Assembly (NCBI GenBank): GCA_035498035.1
Contig: DATKAN010000038.1
Coordinates: 62,001-126,000, forward strand
Direction: 5' to 3'
Length of the DNA stretch: 64,000 nt
Source: Nitrospiria bacterium
GTDB taxonomy: Bacteria; Nitrospirota; Nitrospiria; JACQBZ01
In this document: positions 7,727 through 15,533 of the stretch, one piece after another
Layout of the letters: each line of letters starts with the position of its first letter
Position numbering within the stretch: position 1 is the first letter of the stretch
Notes under the pieces: generated by a model
The model's input: only the letters and a program-made list of their open reading frames with translations
What the model was told of the DNA's origin: nothing
Databases searched by the model: none
Position numbers and translations under genes: made by a program

Positions 7727-8527
7727 TTATATTTCGCAGACCGGCGGTTCGTACTCGAGCAGCTCGGTAATCGTCGGTCGATCCCCGCAGAGAGGGCAAT
7801 GAATCTGACGTTTGACCCGTGCGATGCGAAAATGGGCGGTCAGCGCGTCGTAAATGAGCCAGCGGTCGGTGAGCGGCTGGCCGATGCCCAGGATGAGCTT
7901 CAGCGCCTCGGTCGCCTGAATCGTTCCGATCACCCCGGCCAAAACACCGAGCACCCCGGCCTCCTGACAGGTCGGGATCAAACCGTTCGGGGGCGGCTCG
8001 CGATGGATACAACGGTAACAGGCGCTCTGGCCCGGACGGATGGTGATCACCTGTCCGTCAAAGCGGAGGATCCCCCCGTGGATCAGCGGCTTTTTCGCAA
8101 AAAAACAGGCGTCGTTGATCAGGAATTTGGCCGGAAAATTATCCGTTCCGTCCAGGATGACGTCATAGTCGTTCAGGATCGAGAGGGCGTTCTTGGCCGT
8201 CAGCCGTTCATAATAGGTCACAACTTTCACGTCCGGGTTGATCGCGAGCATTTTGTCCTGGGCCGAGATCACTTTGGGCTGGTCCACATCCGACGTGTGA
8301 TGAAGAACCTGCCGGTGGAGGTTGGAGAGATCGACCCGATCGCCGTCGATGATCCCGATCGTTCCCAGCCCCGCGGCGGCGAGGTACAACGCCGCCGGAG
8401 AACCCAATCCGCCGGCGCCGACGATCAGGACCTTCGCCTGACAGATCCGCTTCTGCCCTTTCCCGCCGACTTCGGGAAGGATGATGTGGCGGCTGTAGCG
8501 TTGTATTTGTTGATCGTTAAATTCCAT
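7727..8527 (-). CDS. E1-like adenylyltransferase, MoeB/ThiF/HesA family (copy 2)
   Basis: A 266-aa paralogue of the moeB1 product, with the same architecture: MEFNDQQIQRYSRHIILPE start, ATP loop GAGGLGSP, DLSNLHRQ, zinc cysteines CYRC...CPLC, TCQEAGVLG segment and no rhodanese domain. Predicted to adenylate and thiocarboxylate one of the two carriers encoded in the operon. The frame is open to 8626, but that extension is encoded by repeat copy B. The ATG at 8527 aligns with the paralogue's start. Having one E1 per carrier suggests two parallel sulfur-relay branches. Confidence 0.91.
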   Translation of the reverse strand: MEFNDQQIQRYSRHIILPEVGGKGQKRICQAKVLIVGAGGLGSPAALYLAAAGLGTIGIIDGDRVDLSNLHRQVLHHTSDVDQPKVISAQDKMLAINPDVKVVTYYERLTAKNALSILNDYDVILDGTDNFPAKFLINDACFFAKKPLIHGGILRFDGQVITIRPGQSACYRCIHREPPPNGLIPTCQEAGVLGVLAGVIGTIQATEALKLILGIGQPLTDRWLIYDALTAHFRIARVKRQIHCPLCGDRPTITELLEYEPPVCEI

Positions 8528-8535
8528 ATTGATAT

Positions 8536-8628
8536 GGGCTCGCGTCGCCCCCTCCGCTGGCGGAGTCGGATGGAGCGACTCGACCGAGCTCGTCGAGGTC
8601 CTTCCCCTCCCGCTCGCTTTGCTCACCG
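8536..8628 (-). repeat. Dispersed intergenic element, family 1, copy B (upstream of moeB2)
   Basis: A short-form copy of about 93 bases between the cysteine synthase stop and moeB2. It keeps the stem CTCGAC-GAGCTCG-GTCGAG, in which C-G replaces the U-G of copy A. It also has a CTCCGC...GCGGAG hairpin in place of CCGGC...GCCGG, and the terminal GGGC-GACGCGA-GCCC hairpin eight bases before the ATG. Confidence 0.78.
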
Positions 8629-8647
8629 GGTATTCCGATTAAATATT

Positions 8648-9577
8648 TTAAATATTAAAATACTTCTCAATGCTGATATACCGCTCGCCGGTATCGGGGA
8701 GCACGGTCACGACCTGCTTCCCGGGACCGAGGGCCCTGGCCACTTTCTGGGCGGCGAAGACATTGGCTCCGGAGGAGATCCCCACCAGCAGGCCCTCTTC
8801 CCGCGCCAGAAGTTTTGCGGTGCGGTAGGCATCGTCGTCCGTCACCGTGACGATCTTGTCGAGGATGCGTCGGTTCAGCACCTTCGGAATGAAGCCGGCC
8901 CCGATGCCCTGGATTTTGTGCGGCCCCGGTTCGTTTCCGGAAAGAACGGCCGACGCCGAAGGCTCCACCGCGACGATCTGAACCTCGGAGCGGCGGGACT
9001 TAAGCACCTCGCCCACGCCCGTAATCGTGCCGCCCGTTCCGACCCCCGCCACGAAGGCGTCGATCCGGCCGTTCATCGCCTCCCAGATCTCGACCGCCGT
9101 CGTCCTGCGGTGGATCTCGGGATTCGCCGGATTGGAGAATTGATCCGGCATAAAGTAGGTCGGGTTCTGCTCGAGAAGCCGCTCCGCCTCCCGAATCGAT
9201 CCGCGCATTCCTTCCCACGCCGGCGTCAGCACCAGCTGGGCGCCGTACGAGGACAGGAGACTGGCCCGTTCCATGCTCATGCTCTCCGGCATGACGAGGA
9301 TTAACTTGTACCCGCGAACGGCCGCGATCATGGCCAGGCCGATGCCGGTGTTTCCGCTGGTCGGCTCGACCATGGTGGCGCCGGGCTTCAGCCGACCCTG
9401 CCGTTCGGCCTCTTCGATCATGTTCAGACAGATCCGGTCCTTCACGCTGCCGCCGGGGTTGAAAAATTCCACCTTGGCAAAAACGACGGCCCCGTCCGGC
9501 GGGCTCAAACGATTGAGCCGGACCATCGGCGTGCGGCCGATCAACCGTGAAATGTTATCGTGCCATTGCCCCGTCAT
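8648..9577 (-). CDS. Cysteine synthase (O-acetylserine/O-phosphoserine sulfhydrylase)
   Basis: Fold-type II PLP enzyme of 309 aa making cysteine from an activated serine and a sulfur donor. The PLP lysine lies in NPGGSVKDR, followed by the substrate loop TSGNTGIG, GTGGTITG and the GPHKIQGIGAGFIP segment typical of CysK. The start ATG at 9577 overlaps the stop of the upstream carrier gene (ATGA), so translation is coupled. The open extension to 9652 comes from repeat copy C. Beside a carrier, E1 and JAMM gene, a CysM-like use of protein thiocarboxylate instead of free sulfide is plausible. CysK versus CysM cannot be settled here. Confidence 0.9.
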   Translation of the reverse strand: MTGQWHDNISRLIGRTPMVRLNRLSPPDGAVVFAKVEFFNPGGSVKDRICLNMIEEAERQGRLKPGATMVEPTSGNTGIGLAMIAAVRGYKLILVMPESMSMERASLLSSYGAQLVLTPAWEGMRGSIREAERLLEQNPTYFMPDQFSNPANPEIHRRTTAVEIWEAMNGRIDAFVAGVGTGGTITGVGEVLKSRRSEVQIVAVEPSASAVLSGNEPGPHKIQGIGAGFIPKVLNRRILDKIVTVTDDDAYRTAKLLAREEGLLVGISSGANVFAAQKVARALGPGKQVVTVLPDTGERYISIEKYFNI

Positions 9578-9879
9578 CTTTTTTTTGGGGGCCTGCGTCG
9601 CCCCCTCCGCCGGTGGAGCGGCTCGACTGAGCTCGCCGAAGTTCTCCCCCACTCGCTCGCATTGCTCGCTGGATAAAGACCCCCGCCGCCTCCCATGAAG
9701 AAAAGCAACTCCAGCATATCGCCTTCCTTCAGCGTCGTGATGGCATAGGCCTCCCGGTCGACAATGGTTGAATTCAGTTCGACCGAGACCATACGTGGCT
9801 CGATTTCCTTCGCCCGGAGCAATTCCAGGACCGTATTCGCCTCAATTTCCTCGGGCTTGCCGTTGATTTTAATCCGCAT
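9574..9879 (-). CDS. ThiS/CysO-like ubiquitin-like sulfur carrier with a repeat-encoded C-terminal tail
   Basis: First gene of the sulfur operon. Residues 1-67 form a ThiS-type beta-grasp (MRIKINGKPEEIEANTVLELL ... LELLFFMGGG). Instead of ending at the glycines, the frame runs on for about 34 residues (LYPASNAS... PPKKR) encoded entirely by repeat copy C, and stops in an ATGA overlap with the cysteine synthase gene. Without trimming, the carrier could not be activated; the operon's JAMM protease could do this. Alternatively the original stop codon was lost and the tail is recent. Thiamine synthesis (ThiS) is possible, but no thi genes are near. Confidence 0.83.
   Translation of the reverse strand: MRIKINGKPEEIEANTVLELLRAKEIEPRMVSVELNSTIVDREAYAITTLKEGDMLELLFFMGGGGGLYPASNASEWGRTSASSVEPLHRRRGRRRPPKKR
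9587..9671 (-). repeat. Dispersed intergenic element, family 1, copy C (inside the thiS-like 3' end)
   Basis: A short-form copy just upstream of the cysteine synthase start. It carries the stem TCGGC-GAGCTCA-GTCGA, where one G-C pair of the other copies becomes G-U, and a terminal GGGGGC-GACGCAG-GCCCCC hairpin nine bases before the ATG. Unlike the other copies it is translated, as the tail of the upstream carrier protein. Confidence 0.78.
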
Positions 9880-9953
9880 AACCGATGATCCGTTACAACC
9901 CCGTGAGTCGCCACGCCGATTGGCGTACAGAATTCACCACCAAAGACCTACCA

Positions 9954-9982
9954 AGTTAACAGAAAATGACCAATACTGTCAA
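9954..9982 (-). promoter_or_regulatory. Predicted sigma70-type promoter of the sulfur operon
   Basis: On the minus strand TTGACA is followed by 17 bases and TTAACT (TAACTT with 18 bases is equivalent). It lies about 75 bases upstream of the thiS-like start and faces it. No other convincing promoter lies between here and 4429, so all eight genes may share it. Confidence 0.65.
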
Positions 9983-9989
9983 GAAGTTT

Positions 9990-10005
9990 GGTCAGGATCC
10001 TGACC
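9990..10005. promoter_or_regulatory. 16-base perfect palindrome, candidate operator of the sulfur operon
   Basis: GGTCAGGATCCTGACC is a perfect inverted repeat whose near edge is eight bases upstream of the -35 box at 9977-9982, a typical activator position. The half-site TCCTGACC recurs at 10024-10031. The binding protein is unknown. Confidence 0.5.
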
Positions 10006-10031
10006 GATGATCCCCACAGATTTGTCCTGAC

Positions 10032-10447
10032 CCGGCCAAAAAATTTGTGGGTCGAGAATATTCCGGTTGATTCCGAGGGAAGGAAAATGGGTTGGGATGG
10101 TTGAAGCCCCCCCGCGCCGAATATTCCGCCCATCCGGGTCTTCCGATCCGCGCGACGCCTGTGATCCTCCCGTCAATTATGTCGTCCGTTATGGGCGGCG
10201 ATGCCTCGCGGCGGTTCTCGGCCTTCTATGGAGGTGGAATGGGACATCGCTTGGATGTCGACCTTGTCGGCCTGCGGCGTGATCGCGTCGTCGGCCGTGA
10301 AACTTATTTTCGATTTTATTCGATCCCCTTATGATTAAATTTTCACGCCTAACAGACTACAGATCGGGGGAGCAAGCAACCCGTTACCCCAAATGTAGTG
10401 TCTGATCCAATTTGATAATAAATTCCATTATCTAATCGTTTTTTTTC
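10032..10447. other. Non-coding gap between the sulfur operon and the dcw promoter
   Basis: Over 400 bases with no supported gene. Short open frames exist (10067-10334) but have no family resemblance and no ribosome site. The left part is GC-rich and has two GAATATTC-like words; the right part (10310-10447) is clearly AT-richer, as expected upstream of a strong promoter. No riboswitch or tRNA was recognised. Confidence 0.5.
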
Positions 10448-10475
10448 TTGACAAGAAACTCGCGAAGTGTATACT
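10448..10475 (+). promoter_or_regulatory. Near-consensus sigma70-type promoter of the dcw cluster (Pmra)
   Basis: TTGACA, a 16-base spacer and TATACT. Transcription would start near 10482, inside the array of MraZ-type repeats, about 60 bases before mraZ. Confidence 0.82.
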
Positions 10476-10477
10476 TG

Positions 10478-10530
10478 TGGCTGCAAGTGGGATAAAGTGG
10501 GATGAAATGGAGTTTCCGGGGATATAGTGG
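10478..10530 (+). promoter_or_regulatory. MraZ operator: TGG(G/A) repeats at ten-base intervals
   Basis: TGG begins at 10478, 10488, 10498, 10508 and 10528, and GGG sits at 10518, so six boxes follow an exact ten-base period. The best boxes read GTGGGAT. MraZ is known to bind direct TGGGN repeats spaced by five bases in front of its own operon. Here the array overlaps the transcription start, as expected for autorepression. Confidence 0.85.
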
Positions 10531-10545
10531 AGTAGGGTGAGGGCG

Positions 10546-10989
10546 ATGTTCCTGGGCCGGTTTCAGCATACGGTGGACTCGAAGGGCCGCGTCAGTATTC
10601 CCATTAAGTTCCGGGAAACCTTGGCCGAGCGTTACGAGGAGACCCTGATCGTGACCACCGACCTCGACCAATGCCTCGTGGCATATCCCATCGAAGAATG
10701 GCGGATCATGCAGGAAAAGGTCAAGACGATCCCGGCCATGCAGCAGGAGGTGAAGGACTGGCTGCGGTTTTTCTATTCCGGCGCGGTCGAATGTCCGTTG
10801 GACCGGCAGGGAAGGATCCTGCTTTCGCCGACCCTCCGGGAGTATGCCCGGATTACGAAAGAGATCATGATGCTGGGTATCTTCAACAAGATTGAAATCT
10901 GGGATGCCAAGCGATGGAAAGAGAAAGAGTCCCAGATGCCGAAAAACTCCGAGAAGATCGGGGCGGCCTTGTCCGGTCTCGGTCTTTAG
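10546..10989 (+). CDS. mraZ: MraZ transcriptional regulator
   Basis: First gene of the division and cell-wall cluster; a 147-aa DNA-binding regulator that forms a ring and represses its own promoter. The two AbrB-like repeats are visible: MFLGRFQHTVDSKGRVSIP near the start and VECPLDRQGRILLSPTLREYA in the second half, each with the DxxGR core. GTG at 10537 is in frame, but ATG at 10546 matches the conserved MF(L/R)G start. Its predicted operator lies immediately upstream. The rsmH frame overlaps its 3' end by 76 bases. Confidence 0.95.
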   Translation: MFLGRFQHTVDSKGRVSIPIKFRETLAERYEETLIVTTDLDQCLVAYPIEEWRIMQEKVKTIPAMQQEVKDWLRFFYSGAVECPLDRQGRILLSPTLREYARITKEIMMLGIFNKIEIWDAKRWKEKESQMPKNSEKIGAALSGLGL

Positions 10990-11936
10990 CCACGGACGAA
11001 GATCTTGGCCATATCCCGGTTCTTAAAGACGCGGTGATCCGGGCCCTTCGCCTGCGACCCCACGGAATTTGGGTGGATTGCACCCTGGGAGGCGGGGGCC
11101 ATGCCGAAGCGATCCTGGAGGCGACGGCGCCCGACGGCCTGCTCTTCGGGATTGACCGGGACGGGGAGGCGGTTCGAAGATCGGGAAAGCGGCTGGAACG
11201 GTACGGGACCCGCGTGCGGCTATTACACGACGGTTTTAAAAACCTCGGGGTGCTTCTGAGAACGCAGGGTGTTCAGGGGGTCGATGGAATCCTGATGGAT
11301 TTGGGTGTGTCCACAATGCAATTGATGGATTCCGAGCGAGGATTCAGTTTTCAAATAGACGGTCCGCTCGATATGCGCATGGACCGGAGGTCGTCCCTTA
11401 CCGCCGCGGCATTGGTGAATTCCCTTTCCGAGCCTCAACTCGTACAGATCCTGTTTGAATACGGGGAAGAACGGTGGGCCCGACGTATTACCCGGGCCAT
11501 CGTCCGTGAGCGTCAGAAGGCTCCCGTCACCCGGACCCTCCAGCTCGCCGACCTGGTCCGCCGGGCGGTTCCCCGGTTGGGGCGGGGGCAGAGAATCCAT
11601 CCGGCCACCCGAACCTTTCAAGCCTTGAGGATCGCCGTCAACCAGGAACTGGACCAGCTGGGCGCCGGGTTGTCCGAGGCCGTTACGCTTCTGAACGGCA
11701 ACGCGAGATTGTGCGTCATCTCGTTTCATTCCCTGGAGGACCGGATCGTTAAAAGGACCTTCAAGGCCCTGACCCAGGCCGAACCGGGACGGTTTCGATT
11801 GGTCACCAAGAAGCCCGTCGTTCCCGGTCCGGACGAGATTCGGATGAATCCGCGCGCCCGAAGCGCCAAGCTCCGCGGGGTGGAACGGGTTCAGGACGCG
11901 GCGGACCGGAACGATCCGGGGACGGTGTTCGGATGA
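10914..11936 (+). CDS. rsmH: 16S rRNA (cytosine1402-N4)-methyltransferase RsmH
   Basis: Methylates C1402 in the ribosomal P site. The SAM-binding Rossmann motif reads DCTLGGGGHAEAIL, followed by GIDRDGEAV, GILMDLGVSTMQLM and the C-terminal ISFHSLEDRIVKRTF. The family usually begins just before HIPVL; here the only in-frame ATG/GTG/TTG is at 10914, giving about 33 extra N-terminal residues and a 76-base overlap with mraZ. The true start may be a rarer codon closer to HIPVL. It overlaps ftsL by four bases at the 3' end. Confidence 0.94.
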   Translation: MERERVPDAEKLREDRGGLVRSRSLATDEDLGHIPVLKDAVIRALRLRPHGIWVDCTLGGGGHAEAILEATAPDGLLFGIDRDGEAVRRSGKRLERYGTRVRLLHDGFKNLGVLLRTQGVQGVDGILMDLGVSTMQLMDSERGFSFQIDGPLDMRMDRRSSLTAAALVNSLSEPQLVQILFEYGEERWARRITRAIVRERQKAPVTRTLQLADLVRRAVPRLGRGQRIHPATRTFQALRIAVNQELDQLGAGLSEAVTLLNGNARLCVISFHSLEDRIVKRTFKALTQAEPGRFRLVTKKPVVPGPDEIRMNPRARSAKLRGVERVQDAADRNDPGTVFG

Positions 11937-12256
11937 TGCTTCGGCGCATCGGGATCGGGACGGTCTTCTTTGTCGCGATCCTTCTGGATATTTGGCAGCA
12001 CGTGCATATTGTGACCATGGGATACGAGGTTGAGCAGGCCCAACAAAAACGGAAGGAGCTGCAGCAGATTCACCAGCAGCTCCTCGTCGAAGCCGAGACC
12101 CTTTCGGCCCTGGATCGCATCGAGCGGATCGCGGTCACGAAACTCGGGATGATCAAACCGCAGGAGGGGCAGGTTGTCCTGGTCCAAAAAGGTACGCCCT
12201 CCGGCGCGGTTCCCGACGGAATGACACGGCTCCAGGTCGCGAAGAAAGGACCATGA
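11933..12256 (+). CDS. ftsL: Cell division protein FtsL
   Basis: Small bitopic divisome protein of 107 aa. One membrane helix (about residues 5-22) is followed by a heptad-rich coiled coil (EVEQAQQKRKELQQIHQQLLVEAETL) and the LDRIERIAVTKLGMIKPQEGQ tail typical of FtsL. Sequence conservation is low in this family, so position between rsmH and ftsI is strong support. Overlaps both neighbours by four bases, indicating coupled translation. Confidence 0.88.
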   Translation: MMLRRIGIGTVFFVAILLDIWQHVHIVTMGYEVEQAQQKRKELQQIHQQLLVEAETLSALDRIERIAVTKLGMIKPQEGQVVLVQKGTPSGAVPDGMTRLQVAKKGP

Positions 12257-13974
12257 GATTCCTTAACGGTTCAACGGGCCGAATCTTTGTCACCGGCGTC
12301 CTTTTGGCGGTCGGATTTCTGGGGGTCGTCGTTCGTTTGTGCGCGTTGCAGGTTGTGGAGGCCAGCGATCTGTCGAAACGCGCCGAACGACAGCACGAGA
12401 AGAGCGTTACCCTGGAAGGGGAACGCGGAACCATTTTTGACCGGAAGGGCCGAATCTTGGCCACCAACGTCGAAGTTCCTTCCATCTATGCGATCCCATC
12501 TCTGATCGCCGATCGCAAAGCGGTGGCGCCCGAACTGGCCCGGGTTTTACGATCCGATTCCCGGTCGATATTAAAACGTCTGGACGGCAATAAGAACTTC
12601 GTCTGGATCGAACGCAAGGTCAGCCCCGCCGTGGCGCAAAGCGTGAAGGAGCTGGGGATTGAAGGCGTGGGCATCTTAAATGAAAGTCAGCGGTTCTATC
12701 CTAAACGAAATTTGATGAGCCAGCTGTTGGGATTCGCCGGCGTGGATAATCAAGGGCTCGAGGGCATCGAGCGGGCCTATAACCAAGTCCTTCAGGGGGG
12801 GAAGGAATGGGCGGTTGTGGAGCGTGATGCGTTCGGCCACCCGATTTTCCAGAAGGGGTTGGATTATGCCGCCCCTTCCCGAGGGAAGGATATGACGCTG
12901 ACGATCGATGAGGTGATCCAGCACATCGCCGAGACCGAGCTGGACGCCGTGATGGAACAGACCCGTGCGGACGACGGCTCGGTGATCGTGATGGATCCCA
13001 AAACGGGCGAGATTCTGGCCATGGCCGTCCGTCCGGAGTTCAATCCCAACCGCGTTGAATCGCAGCATCCCGAGGTATGGCGAAACCGGGCCGTGACCGA
13101 CCCCTACGAGCCGGGCTCGACGTATAAAATCATCACGGCGTCCGCGGCGCTGGAGGAGCATGTGGCCAACCCGGACGACATTTTTTACTGTGAAGAAGGA
13201 CGAATGGCCATCGCCGGCGGCGTCTTCCGGGATCATGAGAAAGAAGGCTACCTGACGTTTCGGGAGGTGATCCAAAAATCCAGCAACATCGGGATGGCCA
13301 AGATCGCCTCGCGGCTGGATGAGGACCGGTTGTACCGATACAGTCGTGCCTTTGGAATCGGCGAAAAGTCCGGGATCGATCTCGAAGGCGAATCGCCCGG
13401 AATGATCAGGGAGCCGCGGTACTGGTCGGGGCGCTCGCTGGCCTCGATCGCGATCGGACAGGAGGTGGCCGCCACGCCGCTTCAGATCGTCACGGCGGCT
13501 TCGGCCATTGCCAACCGGGGCCTGCTGATGCGCCCGCATCTCGTTTCGGAGATCCGGGATGCGAACGGCCATGTGGTTCAGTCCTTTCCTCCCGAAATCA
13601 GACGGCGTGCCGTGTCTTCCGAAACGGCCGATCGAATGATAGACATCCTGGAGGGAACGGTATCGAAACGCGGCACGGGAGAGAAGGCGGCGATCCCCGG
13701 TTATCGGGTGGCCGGAAAAACGGGAACGGCTCAGAAGATTGATCCCGTGACGAAGCAATATTCGAACCAGGACACGGTCACTTCCTTTGTCGGCATCGTG
13801 CCGGCGGATGATCCCCGGATTGTGGTGCTCGTCGTGGTGGACGATCCCAAGGGGGCGGCCTGGGGGGGCACCGTGGCGGCTCCCGTATTCAGGAATATCG
13901 CGGAGCAGGTCCTTCGATACCTCGGGGTTCCGCCGCGGTCGCAGGAGCGCATCTTGCTGACCTCGGCCGGTTAG
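12253..13974 (+). CDS. ftsI: Peptidoglycan D,D-transpeptidase FtsI (PBP3)
   Basis: Septal class B penicillin-binding protein of 573 aa. It has one N-terminal membrane helix, a dimerisation domain (EGERGTIFDRKGRILATNVEVPSIYA) and the transpeptidase domain. The three catalytic motifs are STYK (nucleophile Ser in EPGSTYKI), SSN (QKSSNIG) and KTGT (GKTGTAQ). No C-terminal PASTA domain. It acts with FtsW, encoded further along the operon. Start overlaps ftsL by four bases. Confidence 0.95.
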   Translation: MRFLNGSTGRIFVTGVLLAVGFLGVVVRLCALQVVEASDLSKRAERQHEKSVTLEGERGTIFDRKGRILATNVEVPSIYAIPSLIADRKAVAPELARVLRSDSRSILKRLDGNKNFVWIERKVSPAVAQSVKELGIEGVGILNESQRFYPKRNLMSQLLGFAGVDNQGLEGIERAYNQVLQGGKEWAVVERDAFGHPIFQKGLDYAAPSRGKDMTLTIDEVIQHIAETELDAVMEQTRADDGSVIVMDPKTGEILAMAVRPEFNPNRVESQHPEVWRNRAVTDPYEPGSTYKIITASAALEEHVANPDDIFYCEEGRMAIAGGVFRDHEKEGYLTFREVIQKSSNIGMAKIASRLDEDRLYRYSRAFGIGEKSGIDLEGESPGMIREPRYWSGRSLASIAIGQEVAATPLQIVTAASAIANRGLLMRPHLVSEIRDANGHVVQSFPPEIRRRAVSSETADRMIDILEGTVSKRGTGEKAAIPGYRVAGKTGTAQKIDPVTKQYSNQDTVTSFVGIVPADDPRIVVLVVVDDPKGAAWGGTVAAPVFRNIAEQVLRYLGVPPRSQERILLTSAG

Positions 13975-13979
13975 GCGCT

Positions 13980-15533
13980 GTGGCTGTCATGGAGACCCGG
14001 CGATTGGATAGGCTGTTGGAGGGGATTCCGGAAGCGCGTCTCGTCCTCAAAGACGAAAGTCGGTTGCCGGAGATCCGTCAGGTGGTTTCGGACTCCCGAC
14101 AGGTCGGGCCCGGCAGTTTATTTGTCGCCGTGCGCGGCGGGCATTCCGACGGACATGTCTTTATCAAGGAGGCGCTGGAACGGGGAGCCGTGGCCGTTGT
14201 CATCGAGGAATCGGCGTCGCCGCCCGGGCTGACAGGAGAGGTTCCGGTCATCCGGGTGAGGGACTCCCGATCCGCTCTGGCGCGTCTGGCGGAACGGTTC
14301 TACGGCTATCCCTCGTCGCATCTTCGCGTTATCGGGGTGACGGGCACCAACGGTAAAACCACCGTCACCTATGTGATCCGAAGCATTCTTCAGGCGGCCG
14401 GTTTCCGCGTCGGGTTATTCGGCACCGTGGCCTACGATCTGGCGGGAGAAATGATTCCTTCCACACACACCACGCCCGAATCCCACATCCTGCAGGGGCT
14501 GTTGGCGAGGTTGGTCGAAAAAGGGGCCGGATACGCGGTGATGGAAGTTTCCTCGCACGCGTTGGCGCTCCATCGGGTCGAGGGATGCGAATTCGACGTG
14601 GGGGTCTTTACCAACCTGACCCAGGATCATCTGGACTTTCATCACACCATGGAGGAATATTTCGAATCCAAACGCAGGCTGTTCTTGGGGTTGACCTCGA
14701 CATCGCGAAAGGCGTTCCCCAAGCGTGCCGTCATCAATCGGGACGACGTCTGGGGAGATCGTTTGGCCGGATCCATCACCGCGCCGGTTTGGACCTACGG
14801 CCTTGACCGTCGGGCCGACTTGACCGCCCTGGACCTGCAAAGCAGTCTGGATGGGTTGACCTTCACGGCCGTTACGCCGGCGGGATCCTTTCCCGTCCGA
14901 ACCCGTTTGGTGGGCCAATACAATGTCTATAACCTGTTGGCGGCGATCGGCACGGCGCTCCATCTGGAAATCCGATCGGAACACATCCAACAGGGGATCG
15001 CGTCGCTGCCGGGCGTGCCGGGCCGGTTCGAACGACTCGATTCAGGACAGGGGTTCAAGGTGATCGTCGACTATGCGCATACCGAGGATGCCTTGGACCG
15101 TCTCCTTCGGGCCGTTGCGGAATTGACCCCCGTACGGGTCATTACGGTCTTCGGCTGCGGCGGGGACCGGGATCGGGGAAAGCGCGCCCCCATGGGTCGG
15201 GTCGCGGCCCGCTACAGCGACGTGGTCGTGATCACTTCCGACAATCCCCGCAGCGAGGATCCCGTCGGGATCATGAAAGAGGTGGAGGCGGGTGTGCGCG
15301 AGGGCTCGGCTCTTAAAAAAAATCCCGTTCAGGTGCTCCCGATCGTAGGCCGCCTGGAAGCGATCGAGCAGGCCTTAAGTCTGGCCCGGCCGGGAGACAC
15401 CGTCGTCTTGGCAGGGAAAGGCCATGAGGAATACCAGATCATCGGCGATCGGGTGATCCCGTTCAACGATCGACGGATTGCCAGCGACTGGATTCAAAGG
15501 AGTCGATCCGGAGGTCTCGCGAGTGGGTCTTGA
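13980..15533 (+). CDS. murE: UDP-MurNAc-L-Ala-D-Glu:meso-diaminopimelate ligase MurE
   Basis: Adds the third stem-peptide residue in the cytoplasm. The ATP loop is GVTGTNGKTT, and the C-terminal domain carries the DNPR motif (TSDNPRSEDP) that specifies meso-DAP over lysine, consistent with dapA/B/L elsewhere in the window. 517 aa from a GTG at 13980; ATG at 13989 is an alternative. Its end overlaps murF by 11 bases. Confidence 0.95.
   Translation: MAVMETRRLDRLLEGIPEARLVLKDESRLPEIRQVVSDSRQVGPGSLFVAVRGGHSDGHVFIKEALERGAVAVVIEESASPPGLTGEVPVIRVRDSRSALARLAERFYGYPSSHLRVIGVTGTNGKTTVTYVIRSILQAAGFRVGLFGTVAYDLAGEMIPSTHTTPESHILQGLLARLVEKGAGYAVMEVSSHALALHRVEGCEFDVGVFTNLTQDHLDFHHTMEEYFESKRRLFLGLTSTSRKAFPKRAVINRDDVWGDRLAGSITAPVWTYGLDRRADLTALDLQSSLDGLTFTAVTPAGSFPVRTRLVGQYNVYNLLAAIGTALHLEIRSEHIQQGIASLPGVPGRFERLDSGQGFKVIVDYAHTEDALDRLLRAVAELTPVRVITVFGCGGDRDRGKRAPMGRVAARYSDVVVITSDNPRSEDPVGIMKEVEAGVREGSALKKNPVQVLPIVGRLEAIEQALSLARPGDTVVLAGKGHEEYQIIGDRVIPFNDRRIASDWIQRSRSGGLASGS

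Noticed and set aside
8527-8626. N-terminal extension of moeB2 from 8626
   Set aside because: The extra codons are encoded by repeat copy B and are absent from the paralogue; the ATG at 8527 matches the paralogue's start.
10067-10334. Short open frames in the gap before mraZ
   Set aside because: Two overlapping frames of 71-80 codons with no ribosome site, no recognisable family and composition like random GC-rich sequence.
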